A stretch of 20,340 bases of DNA, from contig URPI01000025.1 in NCBI GenBank assembly GCA_900549705.1, forward strand, positions 1 through 20,340. The letters are read 5' to 3'. The translations under genes were made by a program, and so were the position numbers. Positions 1 to 6,603 of the stretch are shown here, one piece after another (within the stretch, counting starts at the first letter, position 1; each line of letters begins with the position of its first letter). Under the pieces are notes generated by a model. That model made no database searches and had not been told where the DNA came from. It worked only from the letters and a program-made list of their open reading frames with translations. Source of the stretch: an uncultured Eubacteriales bacterium. GTDB taxonomy: Bacteria > Bacillota > Clostridia > Oscillospirales > Oscillospiraceae.

Positions 1-873
1 GACCTCCGGCTGGCAGTTGTAACCCAGATGTACTATATTTCAATCCACGCTCCCCGTGTGGGGAGCGACGATAAGGTCACCGGCGTTAAAAGATGTCGTA
101 TGGCCGATTTCAATCCACGCTCCCCGTGTGGGGAGCGACGAGGTAGTAAAATGGTTATGGGGTGTACCAGGGCATTTCAATCCACGCTCCCCGTGTGGGG
201 AGCGACTGCTTGAGTATGAGTACCCGCCCGAAGGTCTACCATTTCAATCCACGCTCCCCGTGTGGGGAGCGACTTACGCACAACGTAAATGTCGGAGCCG
301 GGTTCGATTTCAATCCACGCTCCCCGTGTGGGGAGCGACGTAACCGCCGGAGTGATTAGAAGTAGACTTTGCAATTTCAATCCACGCTCCCCGTGTGGGG
401 AGCGACAGCAAGAACACGGTCAATATTGCCCTTGTCCTCAATTTCAATCCACGCTCCCCGTGTGGGGAGCGACTGCATAGGCTGCTGCGCAAGGTTACCG
501 CCGACAGATTTCAATCCACGCTCCCCGTGTGGGGAGCGACAAACAGACGCGGCCGAAAAATCATCATGCTGCTATTTCAATCCACGCTCCCCGTGTGGGG
601 AGCGACCCTAAACACCAGTTATAAAAAGTTGAAAAAAACATTTCAATCCACGCTCCCCGTGTGGGGAGCGACCCAACTTTTGTGGCATCAGACGCGGACT
701 TCTTAGATTTCAATCCACGCTCCCCGTGTGGGGAGCGACGCTTGCGCTCAAGATAAATATCAGAACCAGGCTCAATTTCAATCCACGCTCCCCGTGTGGG
801 GAGCGACAGGACTTTCCACACAAAGTTATACACAGGTTCCATTTCAATCCACGCTCCCCGTGTGGGGAGCGAC
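1..873 (-). CRISPR. Type I-C CRISPR array, 13 full repeats, truncated at the left edge
   Basis: Thirteen identical 33-bp repeats start at 37, 107, 174, 241, 307, 374, 441, 508, 574, 640, 707, 775 and 841. Read on the minus strand each starts GTCGCTCCCC, has the loop ACAC, then GGGGAGC, and ends GTGGATTGAAAT. This is the classic type I-C layout, a 7-bp stem with the 11-nt handle TGGATTGAAAT. Spacers are 33-37 bp. Bases 1-3 (gac) are the end of a further repeat, so 4-36 is also a spacer and the array continues beyond the window. Minus orientation is set by the handle and by the cas genes and leader on the right. The leader-proximal, newest spacer is 808-840. All visible repeats are perfect, so the old end of the array is not in view. 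Confidence 0.98.
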
Positions 874-1044
874 CGCAAAGATACACAAATTTTAAGGTGC
901 ATCTTTGGCAAAGAGGTAGAATATTTGCTTTTTTGCGGGAGGAACGCAGGGATTCCCGTCAAGCGGCAGCGCTGCGAGACAGGTTTTTTGATGGAAATCT
1001 GGGTGCGAACCTCCCGGCATTTTCTGTTTACTATGGCTTCGCAC
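874..1044 (-). promoter_or_regulatory. CRISPR leader
   Basis: This is the non-coding stretch between the cas2 stop and the first repeat, the place where type I-C leaders lie. On the minus strand it becomes A/T-rich towards the array, with an A6 run near 930 and AAAATTTGTG at about 889, then CTTTGCG directly before the first repeat. I could not identify a convincing promoter pair; TATTCT near 920 is a possible -10. The leader should drive pre-crRNA transcription and position Cas1-Cas2 integration at repeat 841-873. Confidence 0.75.
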
Positions 1045-1335
1045 TCAGAGAATCAAGGCGTCCTCCGGCATATAGCTGCTCTTGCAGCCAAAATGCTCCA
1101 CCTTCTTTTCATACTGGTTGCCCAGATAGTAAAACCGCAGCGAGTCCTTTTCTGCGTCCATGATGGACAGCAGCTTTGCTTGCAGACTTCTGCATTGCCC
1201 GGCATCCAGCAGACACTCGAATACGGAGTTCTGCACCCGCTGCCCATAGTCCACGCATTTTTTCGCAATTTGCCGCAGTCGCCTTTTTCCGGCGGCATCC
1301 TCGGTGTTTACGTCATAGGTGATGAGAACCAACAT
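1045..1335 (-). CDS. cas2: CRISPR-associated endoribonuclease-fold protein Cas2 (type I-C)
   Basis: This 96-residue protein starts MLVLITYDV, the hallmark first beta strand of Cas2 with the metal-site Asp, and carries the family's R-L-R-Q-I-A-K helix and QNSVFEC strand. Cas2 dimers bridge two Cas1 dimers to make the spacer-integration complex. There are two adjacent ATG codons (1338 and 1335). I chose the second because GGAAG lies seven bases upstream of it but only four upstream of the first. The cas1 stop codon (1342-1340) lies within this same spacing, so the genes are translationally coupled. It is the last gene of the cas operon, directly before the leader. Length is normal for the family. 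Confidence 0.95.
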   Translation of the reverse strand: MLVLITYDVNTEDAAGKRRLRQIAKKCVDYGQRVQNSVFECLLDAGQCRSLQAKLLSIMDAEKDSLRFYYLGNQYEKKVEHFGCKSSYMPEDALIL

Positions 1336-1339
1336 CATA

Positions 1340-2371
1340 TCACTTCCATAAAAAAGGTGGGTAATCGTCCATGTCGCCCCGAATATACCGTGCCAGCAGC
1401 AGCGCCTGCACATAGGGAATCATGCCCCAGCTCATTTTCTCCCCCAGATAGGGATGGGTCAGGGTATCCCGCTTCCGCTCCTGCCATGCTTTCAGAAATT
1501 TCTTGCGTCCTTCGTCGGTCAGCAGCACGGCACCGCTGTCCTGCATCTGAAAATCCTCCGGCTTCATCACCCGGTTGTTCACCAGGGTCAGCACAAAGCG
1601 GTCTGCCATACAGGGGCGAAGCTCCTCCATCAAATCCAGCGCCAGGGATTGCCGCCCGGGACGATCCCGGTGGAGAAATCCCACATAGCTGTCCAGCCCC
1701 ACGCTTTCCAGAGCGCTGGCGCAGTCATGCCCCAGCAGGCTATAAGAGAAGGAGAGCATGGCGTTGACCCGGTCCAGGGGCGGACGGCGATTGCGTCCAT
1801 GGAAGAAAAAATCTTCTTTCCGGTTCAGCAGCAGGTGGTCAAAAACGCCAAAATAGGCGGTGGCAGCCACGCCTTCCAGTCCCCGCAGGGTGTCCGGATG
1901 GGGTGCTTCCAGAATTTGGGGCAGCAGCCCTCGAATATCCCGCACGGCTTCTTCCAGGCCGCAATCCTGCACCCGGGGCGCATGGTCCCGCAGGGTGCGC
2001 TGGATGCTGGCGGCACTGTTGCTGAGCTTTCCAAAAATCATGGTGCGGGCGATGGCGCAGCTGCGCAGAGGGTCATCGGCAATCCGGTATTGTTCCCGGC
2101 GTAGCAGCACGTTCCCGTTGCTCTCGCCGCAGACCCTTGCCAGAAACCGTCCCCGGGGAGAGCAGAATGCCAGACCGATGCCCCTTTCCACGCAGGCACC
2201 CATCAGGGCAGGGGAGGCACCGGGATAGGAGAAAGTGACAATGGATTGGAGAGTGTGGAGGGGGTAGCGGGCAATCACCTCTTTGTCCCGGTTTGCCAGC
2301 ACATTTTCTCCTTCCAGGGAGAGATAAATATCCTCGGAGGTGACGAACAGAGTATTGAGCAGCTGTTTCAT
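1340..2371 (-). CDS. cas1: CRISPR-associated integrase Cas1 (type I-C)
   Basis: This 343-residue Cas1 is the integrase that inserts new spacers. The N-terminal beta domain is followed by the helical catalytic domain. The metal-binding residues expected for the family are visible as E166 (LEGVAA), H234 (VGFLH) and D246 with E249/E250 in the motif RQSLALDLMEELRP. The ATG at 2371 overlaps the cas4 stop as ATGA and follows GGAGG, so the in-frame extension to 2440, which would run into cas4, is not used. The protein ends one codon or so before cas2. In type I-C, Cas1 works with Cas4 to pick protospacers with a correct PAM, and their overlap here fits that partnership. Confidence 0.97.
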   Translation of the reverse strand: MKQLLNTLFVTSEDIYLSLEGENVLANRDKEVIARYPLHTLQSIVTFSYPGASPALMGACVERGIGLAFCSPRGRFLARVCGESNGNVLLRREQYRIADDPLRSCAIARTMIFGKLSNSAASIQRTLRDHAPRVQDCGLEEAVRDIRGLLPQILEAPHPDTLRGLEGVAATAYFGVFDHLLLNRKEDFFFHGRNRRPPLDRVNAMLSFSYSLLGHDCASALESVGLDSYVGFLHRDRPGRQSLALDLMEELRPCMADRFVLTLVNNRVMKPEDFQMQDSGAVLLTDEGRKKFLKAWQERKRDTLTHPYLGEKMSWGMIPYVQALLLARYIRGDMDDYPPFLWK

Positions 2372-3030
2372 AGAGGCTCCTCCATGGCGGCCTTGAGATA
2401 GGCGGAGACGGATTTGTTTCTCATCAGCTTGGGAAGACACAGCTCTTTCAGGGAGCAGGCGTTGCAGGATTTTGTGGGCTTCACCTTTGGGGTGTAGCCC
2501 CGCTTGTAAAGCTCGTGCATTTGGGAGAGCATGGTTTGCACCTGCTCCCGCAGCTCCGGGGTGAAGCTGACCCGCTGCCGCCGTCGGATTTCGCCATAAT
2601 ACAGCGCTCCTTCGGGAATGTCACAGCACAGCATGGACTCCAGACACATGGCCTGACCGCATAGCTGCAAAGCATCGCCCGTATCCTCCCGTGGCTGCCC
2701 TCGCTTGTATTCCACGGGATAGGGCTGCCACAGTCCCTCCCGCCCGGCAAGGGGGATGCCGGTGCTGCCCCGGTGGTATTCCAGCACATCACATTGACCG
2801 GATACGCCCAGGGTGGGGGAGAAGACGCTGACCCCACGGGTAATCAGCCGATCTCCCCGGCTCTCCTGGAAGCCGGTGTCGTGGGCGTTTTCGTGGAAAA
2901 TGGCACCGTCAATGGTGCGGAAATTCTCCTCCCACTGGTGCTCAATGTGTATGAGTGCCCATTGACGGCGGCAGAACACAAAATGCTGTAGCCCCGACAG
3001 TTGGAGGTATTCCTCCTCAGCATAAGTCAC
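2368..3030 (-). CDS. cas4: CRISPR-associated exonuclease Cas4 (RecB-like, Fe-S)
   Basis: This 220-residue protein has the Cas4 pattern: C20 in FCRRQWALIHIE near the N-terminus and C189, C192 and C198 at the C-terminus, the four cysteines that hold an iron-sulfur cluster. Between them lie the RecB-nuclease residues H46, D81 (GQCD) and E107-x-K109 in PVEYKRG. It processes prespacer ends and confers PAM selection during adaptation. The start is GTG at 3030, overlapping the cas7 stop as GTGA; no in-frame ATG is available near it, and the sequence from residue 2 (TYAEEEYLQLSGLQHF) matches the usual family start. The stop overlaps the cas1 start. Confidence 0.96.
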   Translation of the reverse strand: MTYAEEEYLQLSGLQHFVFCRRQWALIHIEHQWEENFRTIDGAIFHENAHDTGFQESRGDRLITRGVSVFSPTLGVSGQCDVLEYHRGSTGIPLAGREGLWQPYPVEYKRGQPREDTGDALQLCGQAMCLESMLCCDIPEGALYYGEIRRRQRVSFTPELREQVQTMLSQMHELYKRGYTPKVKPTKSCNACSLKELCLPKLMRNKSVSAYLKAAMEEPL

Positions 3031-3914
3031 CCCATATGCATACAGGTAACGCCCGCAGGCAGGTTGGTGTCATCCACGCTGATTTGATAGTCGGAATATG
3101 CTCTGGGGGCAGCAACGTCCGGCTTCTTTTCCGCTTTCACCAAGTCAAACAGCTTGTAAGCGGGGGCGTTGCCCAGCTCGGAGTCGTGGCGGAAGACAAT
3201 CAAATCCCGTACAGCCATCTTGCCCCGGGCGGCAGAACGATCCAGCTCGAACATATTCAAAATTGCCTGCCACAGAAGATTCAGGTCATCCTCGGAGAAG
3301 CCAGTGGACTTCCGGGCCAGATTGGCGGAGACATAGCCCTCGACACGGTAAAGACCGTAGGGAACAATGTACTTTCTGCCCATCTCCGTGCCCTTCTTTT
3401 CGGCATCTGCCTCAGTGGTAATTGCAACACGAGTGATGGTGACCTCCTGGGGCATGATGGGGTCAACACTGCGGGCAAAGCCCAACTGGACGGGTCCTCG
3501 CACCTGACCGCAGTTCAGTGCTCCTTTGACAAAGGTAGTCATCACAGCACCAAAGGTGCGGATGTCATAAAAGTTTTCGCACATAAAGTCACGAATCTTG
3601 AGGTCCAGGTCGCCGTCATTTTTCTTGGCTTCCTTTAATTTGGTGGGGTCAACACCCAAATAGGAACAGGCTTCGGCATCGCTGCGGTTCAGGGGAACGC
3701 CATCCTTGACATAGATGCGGTATCCCGGCTCGCCTTCCTTTACGGTTTCCACATAATTGCGGATTTTTCGCTTCAGGCAGACATCGGTGACCAGACCATA
3801 GCCGGTTTCCGGGTCAATGCGGGGCATGTTGCCGGCATCGGGGTCGCCGTTGGGATTTCCGTTTTCAACATCGAAAAAGACAACGAATTCATAGCGGTTC
3901 TGAATGATGCTCAT
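3027..3914 (-). CDS. cas7: Cascade backbone protein Cas7 (Csd2, type I-C)
   Basis: This 295-residue Cas7 starts with RYEFVVFFDVENGNPNGDPD, the signature of the Csd2/Csh2 family, with the G-N-P-N-G-D-P-D motif at residues 19-26. Several copies line the crRNA guide and form the backbone of the type I-C Cascade. AGGAGG lies about eight bases before ATG 3914, which is two bases after the cas8c stop. The strong own ribosome binding site would support the higher dose needed for a multi-copy subunit. The stop overlaps the cas4 GTG start. Length is as expected for the family. Confidence 0.97.
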   Translation of the reverse strand: MSIIQNRYEFVVFFDVENGNPNGDPDAGNMPRIDPETGYGLVTDVCLKRKIRNYVETVKEGEPGYRIYVKDGVPLNRSDAEACSYLGVDPTKLKEAKKNDGDLDLKIRDFMCENFYDIRTFGAVMTTFVKGALNCGQVRGPVQLGFARSVDPIMPQEVTITRVAITTEADAEKKGTEMGRKYIVPYGLYRVEGYVSANLARKSTGFSEDDLNLLWQAILNMFELDRSAARGKMAVRDLIVFRHDSELGNAPAYKLFDLVKAEKKPDVAAPRAYSDYQISVDDTNLPAGVTCMHMG

Positions 3915-3916
3915 AA

Positions 3917-4276
3917 TTATTTATCCTCCTTCTTTGTAAAGCGGAATTGTTTCTGATGATAGTAGCCCAGGTTAAAGGAACCCTGTTCCGGCAAGGTCAG
4001 CCGGGTGGGATTGGTTTCACCCAGTACATTTTTTAGCGTGCTGATTTGCCGGTCGAGAGAAATGCGTGACCCTGCGTCTAATTTGCGCAGATGCTTTTGG
4101 CAGAGGTTATCCAGAATGGGGAAGATGGTAGCCGGAGTAGCAGCGGCAGAGTTGAAATACTTGTCCTTGATGGTGGCGTTGATACCGGGGTTGGCACGTT
4201 CCTGCACTTCCTCATAGACTGCAAACAGGCGGCCCAGGGTATAGGGAACATTGGTGCTGTGTTCATTCAGGCTCAC
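3917..4276 (-). CDS. cas11c: Cas11c small subunit, internal start within cas8c
   Basis: Type I-C systems make a Cas11 small subunit of about 120 residues from an internal start in cas8c (established for the Desulfovibrio system). Here the perfect Shine-Dalgarno AAGGAGG (4291-4285) is embedded in the cas8c reading frame. It is followed in frame by ATG at 4282 (two bases away, too close) and GTG at 4276 (eight bases away, ideal spacing). Starting at GTG gives 119 residues and at ATG 121, and both begin just before the YTLGRLFAVYEE helix that starts Cas11c proteins. I chose the GTG on spacing. Cas11c lines the belly of Cascade and stabilises the R-loop. Expression itself is an inference. Confidence 0.75.
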   Translation of the reverse strand: MSLNEHSTNVPYTLGRLFAVYEEVQERANPGINATIKDKYFNSAAATPATIFPILDNLCQKHLRKLDAGSRISLDRQISTLKNVLGETNPTRLTLPEQGSFNLGYYHQKQFRFTKKEDK

Positions 4277-5638
4277 AGTCATAACCTCCTTGAGCTTGGA
4301 ATCGTTGGAGTTTTTCAGATAATAGGCTTTGATAATGGCTGCCCGTCCGGGGGTAATCTTCCGTTCTGCCCGAATGCGAAGCATGGTGGCTTCCAGCAGA
4401 GAAGCGGGGTAGTCGGAACCGGTAAATATGGCTCTGGCGGTGGCTCCAGCCATCACCGGAGAAGGGGATTTGTCTGTGGAATTCATATTGACGGTTTCCC
4501 GCAGCATTGCCAACAGCGGAGTGACGGCATAACGGCTTCCGGTGATTTCCAGCCGCTCGTGGTGGTCGTTGACGTGTTTCATCAGGGTTCCAAAGGAATC
4601 CCGATAGAAAAAGCGAACGGACAATCGTGCGGCATTGGGGGCAAGGCCGAGGATATAAAAGGGACGCTGGGGGTCGAGCTTCAACGAATCGCAGGGCAAG
4701 CCCTGCGCCAGATTTCGCATGGTGTCTTGAAGGTCTCTGTCTGTCAGTCCTTCCGGCAAGTTATCCCCAAAAAGAGACAGGGCGGCAAAGGCGCTGTACT
4801 GCGGTTCCGCTCCCTCTGCCCAGCAGACAACGCTGGTGTCACCAATGCGGTGAACATTTTCCCGATCGCTGAGCAGATAATTCAGGGCGGCAGTATAGGC
4901 AAAGGCTGCATATTTTCCCACCGGGGCATTCAGACTCTGCTCCTTGCCATAGGAGCAAAAGGCGGGGGCATTAAAGGAAACCAGGGCAGCACCGCTGGAT
5001 TGCGCCCCGGTAACGCCTTTGATTGCCGGATGAACGGCTTCCGGCACATCCATGTTGCCGGTGACAAGGCATTGCTGCTGCGCTCCCTGCACTTGGTTGT
5101 AATGGGCATCCCATGAGGTGCGAATCGCCGGGTCATCCTGAGCAAATTGCCCATTCACTCGGAAAATCAGGTTGCCGCCTTTCATGATGTCATCCCAGCA
5201 GTCAGCAAGAGCGGGGTGATTGTGCGCGTCTTTGGGGTTCCATTTGTCAAAATAAGAGAGTAGTGCTGCTGCAATGGGGGAGTTCACGTCATCGAGCAGC
5301 TGATGGTGCAGTTCGGCACAGGCACGGAAGCATTTTGCGCTGCGGTCCTGCTTGCCCTTTGCGTCTACACCCAGCAGGTAGGTGGAGCTATCCCAAAGGA
5401 AAAAGGGGACAATTCCGCTGGAACGGGTTGTGCCGGAGGGGAGCTCCATGGGAGTGGGCTGTAGCTGCGTTTTGTTTTTGACGGTAACCTCTCTCAGCGT
5501 GGGGACAACACTTTCCAGGTTGCCTGCTTCATCCAGGCACAGTGCATAGCTTATTTTGGCAGGACTCCAACCGGGGCGGGCAAGCTTGCCCTGCTGAACC
5601 AGGTCTTCAAACAGGCGGGTGAGGGCTTGCAAAATCAT
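3917..5638 (-). CDS. cas8c: Cascade large subunit Cas8c (Csd1)
   Basis: This 573-residue protein is the Csd1/Cas8c large subunit, recognised by its position between cas5 and cas7, its length, and family segments such as MILQALTRLFEDL at the N-terminus and YTLGRLFAVYEEVQERA near the C-terminus. Cas8c reads the PAM, opens the target DNA and recruits Cas3. The ATG at 5638 overlaps the cas5 stop as ATGA. The last 120 codons also contain a likely internal gene for the small subunit (separate entry). Long open frames on the opposite strand (for example 4091-5116) are mirror effects of its codon use. No frameshift or stop is seen. Confidence 0.95.
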   Translation of the reverse strand: MILQALTRLFEDLVQQGKLARPGWSPAKISYALCLDEAGNLESVVPTLREVTVKNKTQLQPTPMELPSGTTRSSGIVPFFLWDSSTYLLGVDAKGKQDRSAKCFRACAELHHQLLDDVNSPIAAALLSYFDKWNPKDAHNHPALADCWDDIMKGGNLIFRVNGQFAQDDPAIRTSWDAHYNQVQGAQQQCLVTGNMDVPEAVHPAIKGVTGAQSSGAALVSFNAPAFCSYGKEQSLNAPVGKYAAFAYTAALNYLLSDRENVHRIGDTSVVCWAEGAEPQYSAFAALSLFGDNLPEGLTDRDLQDTMRNLAQGLPCDSLKLDPQRPFYILGLAPNAARLSVRFFYRDSFGTLMKHVNDHHERLEITGSRYAVTPLLAMLRETVNMNSTDKSPSPVMAGATARAIFTGSDYPASLLEATMLRIRAERKITPGRAAIIKAYYLKNSNDSKLKEVMTVSLNEHSTNVPYTLGRLFAVYEEVQERANPGINATIKDKYFNSAAATPATIFPILDNLCQKHLRKLDAGSRISLDRQISTLKNVLGETNPTRLTLPEQGSFNLGYYHQKQFRFTKKEDK

Positions 5639-6294
5639 GCCTTTACCTCCTCACTGTACATGGGCGGCACTTCCAGAACGCCATCCCGCAGGACGGCACG
5701 GAAGAAACGGGGGATAATGTTTTCCTTGTCGGAATAATCCATGTCCAGCAGCATCCACCCCAAATCCTTTTCGCCCGTCAGCTCCTCCGGACAGGGGGGC
5801 AGCTGGGTGCAGGGACGAAAATTGACGGGAAATTCCCGAGCGCCAAAATAAGGCTGATGGTAACACTGGCCTTTTTCCACCCGGCGGAGCATCATTTCCT
5901 GAAATTTGCCAGGGTTATCCGTGGGGGAAGCACGCATGGTCATGTCAAAATGGGCATCAATGACGTAATGGACATCCCGCAACACCATGGCGGCACGTTG
6001 CTGAATGCTTTCGGGGGTAGCAAGATACGCTTCACCGCCTTTTTCCATCAGTGTCTGCATTTTGCGGGCGCTGATGGTGTCTTTTACCTCGTTGCGCCGA
6101 ATGTTGGTGAAGCGAATGGGGGCGCAGACGTGGATACGATCTACTACCCACTTCATTCCTGGGTGGAACAAAATACTATCCAGCAGTCCACGGGCGGCGG
6201 AGGGGGTCATCACATCGTAGCTGACCCGCTCGGTTTTCATCTCCGGCCTCGAAAAGAGGGCATAATCCCCCCAGACCTCAACGGAAATCGACAT
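5635..6294 (-). CDS. cas5c: pre-crRNA endoribonuclease Cas5c (Cas5d, type I-C)
   Basis: This 219-residue RAMP protein starts MSISVEVWGDYALFSRPEMK, typical of Cas5c. Type I-C lacks Cas6, so Cas5c cuts the repeat at the 3' base of its stem and then caps the 11-nt 5' handle. The family segments RGLLDSILFHPGM (residues 35-47), RAAMVLRDVHYVIDAHF and QPYFGAREFPVNF are present. I chose ATG 6294 because AGGAG lies seven bases upstream, while ATG 6300 would be only one base from it; the further in-frame extension to 6378 crosses the promoter and is not used. It is the first gene of the six-gene cas operon, and its stop overlaps the cas8c start. Confidence 0.95.
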   Translation of the reverse strand: MSISVEVWGDYALFSRPEMKTERVSYDVMTPSAARGLLDSILFHPGMKWVVDRIHVCAPIRFTNIRRNEVKDTISARKMQTLMEKGGEAYLATPESIQQRAAMVLRDVHYVIDAHFDMTMRASPTDNPGKFQEMMLRRVEKGQCYHQPYFGAREFPVNFRPCTQLPPCPEELTGEKDLGWMLLDMDYSDKENIIPRFFRAVLRDGVLEVPPMYSEEVKA

Positions 6295-6373
6295 AGGCAT
6301 TCTCCTTTCTGTGGGTTTGTTTGCAGAATGAGGTTGTTTGCACTTTGAATTTATCATTCTGTAGCTTGTTTCT

Positions 6374-6402
6374 ATCATAGCACAGGTGAGATTGAATTAC
6401 TA
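6374..6402 (-). promoter_or_regulatory. Predicted promoter of the cas5c-cas2 operon
   Basis: On the minus strand there is an extended -10 box, TGCTATGAT (-10 hexamer TATGAT at 6379-6374). The matching -35 position (6402-6397, TAGTAA) is poor, as is usual for extended -10 promoters. A transcript from about 6367 would have a 70-base leader before the cas5c ATG. The likely crRNA-like RNA target at 6415-6431 lies 12-29 bases upstream of the -35 position. Prediction by eye only. Confidence 0.5.
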
Positions 6403-6411
6403 GTGGAAATT

Positions 6412-6431
6412 TTCAATAAATAAGATATATG
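6412..6431 (+). promoter_or_regulatory. Candidate Cascade operator: TTC PAM plus target of crRNA-like RNA A
   Basis: TTC (6412-6414) is the type I-C PAM. The next 17 bases, AATAAATAAGATATATG (6415-6431), match the start of the spacer-like part of RNA A, AATAACTAAGACAGATG (6542-6558). Mismatches are only at 6, 12 and 14. Type I Cascade flips out every sixth guide base, so positions 6 and 12 should not matter and 14 of 15 readable positions match. Beyond position 17 the match ends, which would allow binding without Cas3 cleavage. It lies between the cas5 promoter and the promoter of RNA A. Confidence 0.7.
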
Positions 6432-6466
6432 AGTTTGCACCATATTGACGAAGGCTATGAAAAAGT

Positions 6467-6495
6467 TTGACAAAGAGGAACGGGTGTGGCATACT
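6467..6495 (+). promoter_or_regulatory. Promoter of crRNA-like RNA A
   Basis: A consensus -35 TTGACA (6467-6472) is followed after 17 bases by CATACT (6490-6495). The degenerate repeat begins at 6502, seven bases downstream, so transcription should start at its first base. The sequence around the -10 resembles that of the second element (TGTGGCATACTG here, TGTGCCATAATG at 9411-9422). Confidence 0.75.
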
Positions 6496-6501
6496 GAGTG
6501 T

Positions 6502-6598
6502 GTCGAGCTTTTTCTTCGGATAATGGCTCGGGGATTGAAATAATAACTAAGACAGATGCAAGAAGGCAGGAGGAGCAGAGTAAATTTCTGCTCCTCCT
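6502..6598 (+). ncRNA. crRNA-like regulatory RNA A (degenerate single-repeat mini-CRISPR)
   Basis: Bases 6502-6541 form a degenerate type I-C repeat: GTC at the start, a 5-bp stem CGAGC (6504-6508) with GCTCG (6526-6530), a 17-base loop with a UUCG motif, and the handle GGGATTGAAAT (6531-6541), which differs from the array handle at one base. Next come 26 spacer-like bases (6542-6567) and a 12-bp hairpin (6568-6598). The layout matches CreA/CreR RNAs known from other type I systems, which use Cas processing and partial matches to repress a promoter. The spacer-like part matches 6415-6431 beside the cas5 promoter. A 28-codon ORF (6457-6543, starting MKKFDKEERVWH) overlaps it and could be a CreT-like toxin or chance. 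Expression is inferred. Confidence 0.75.
6568..6598. terminator. Hairpin between RNA A and the cas3 3' end
   Basis: AGGAGGAGCAGA (6568-6579) pairs perfectly with TCTGCTCCTCCT (6587-6598) around a 7-base loop. It lies five bases beyond the cas3 stop and at the end of RNA A, so it could end both convergent transcripts. Neither side has a long T run, so it is an imperfect intrinsic terminator and might also serve as the 3' cap of RNA A. Confidence 0.65.
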
Positions 6599-6603
6599 TG
6601 CTG

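Noticed and set aside
28..962. Several ORFs across the array (repeated SIHAPRVGSD, NPRSPCGER and SLPTRGAWIE peptides).
   Set aside because: They are translations of the CRISPR repeat in different frames, without ribosome sites.
4091..5116. 341-codon plus-strand ORF opposite cas8c.
   Set aside because: Mirror of cas8c codon use, with no recognisable domain; the sense strand is clearly Csd1.
6502..6541. RNA A repeat as a leftover of an old CRISPR array.
   Set aside because: No second repeat or leader nearby, and the promoter spacing is the same as in RNA B, which argues for a dedicated gene.
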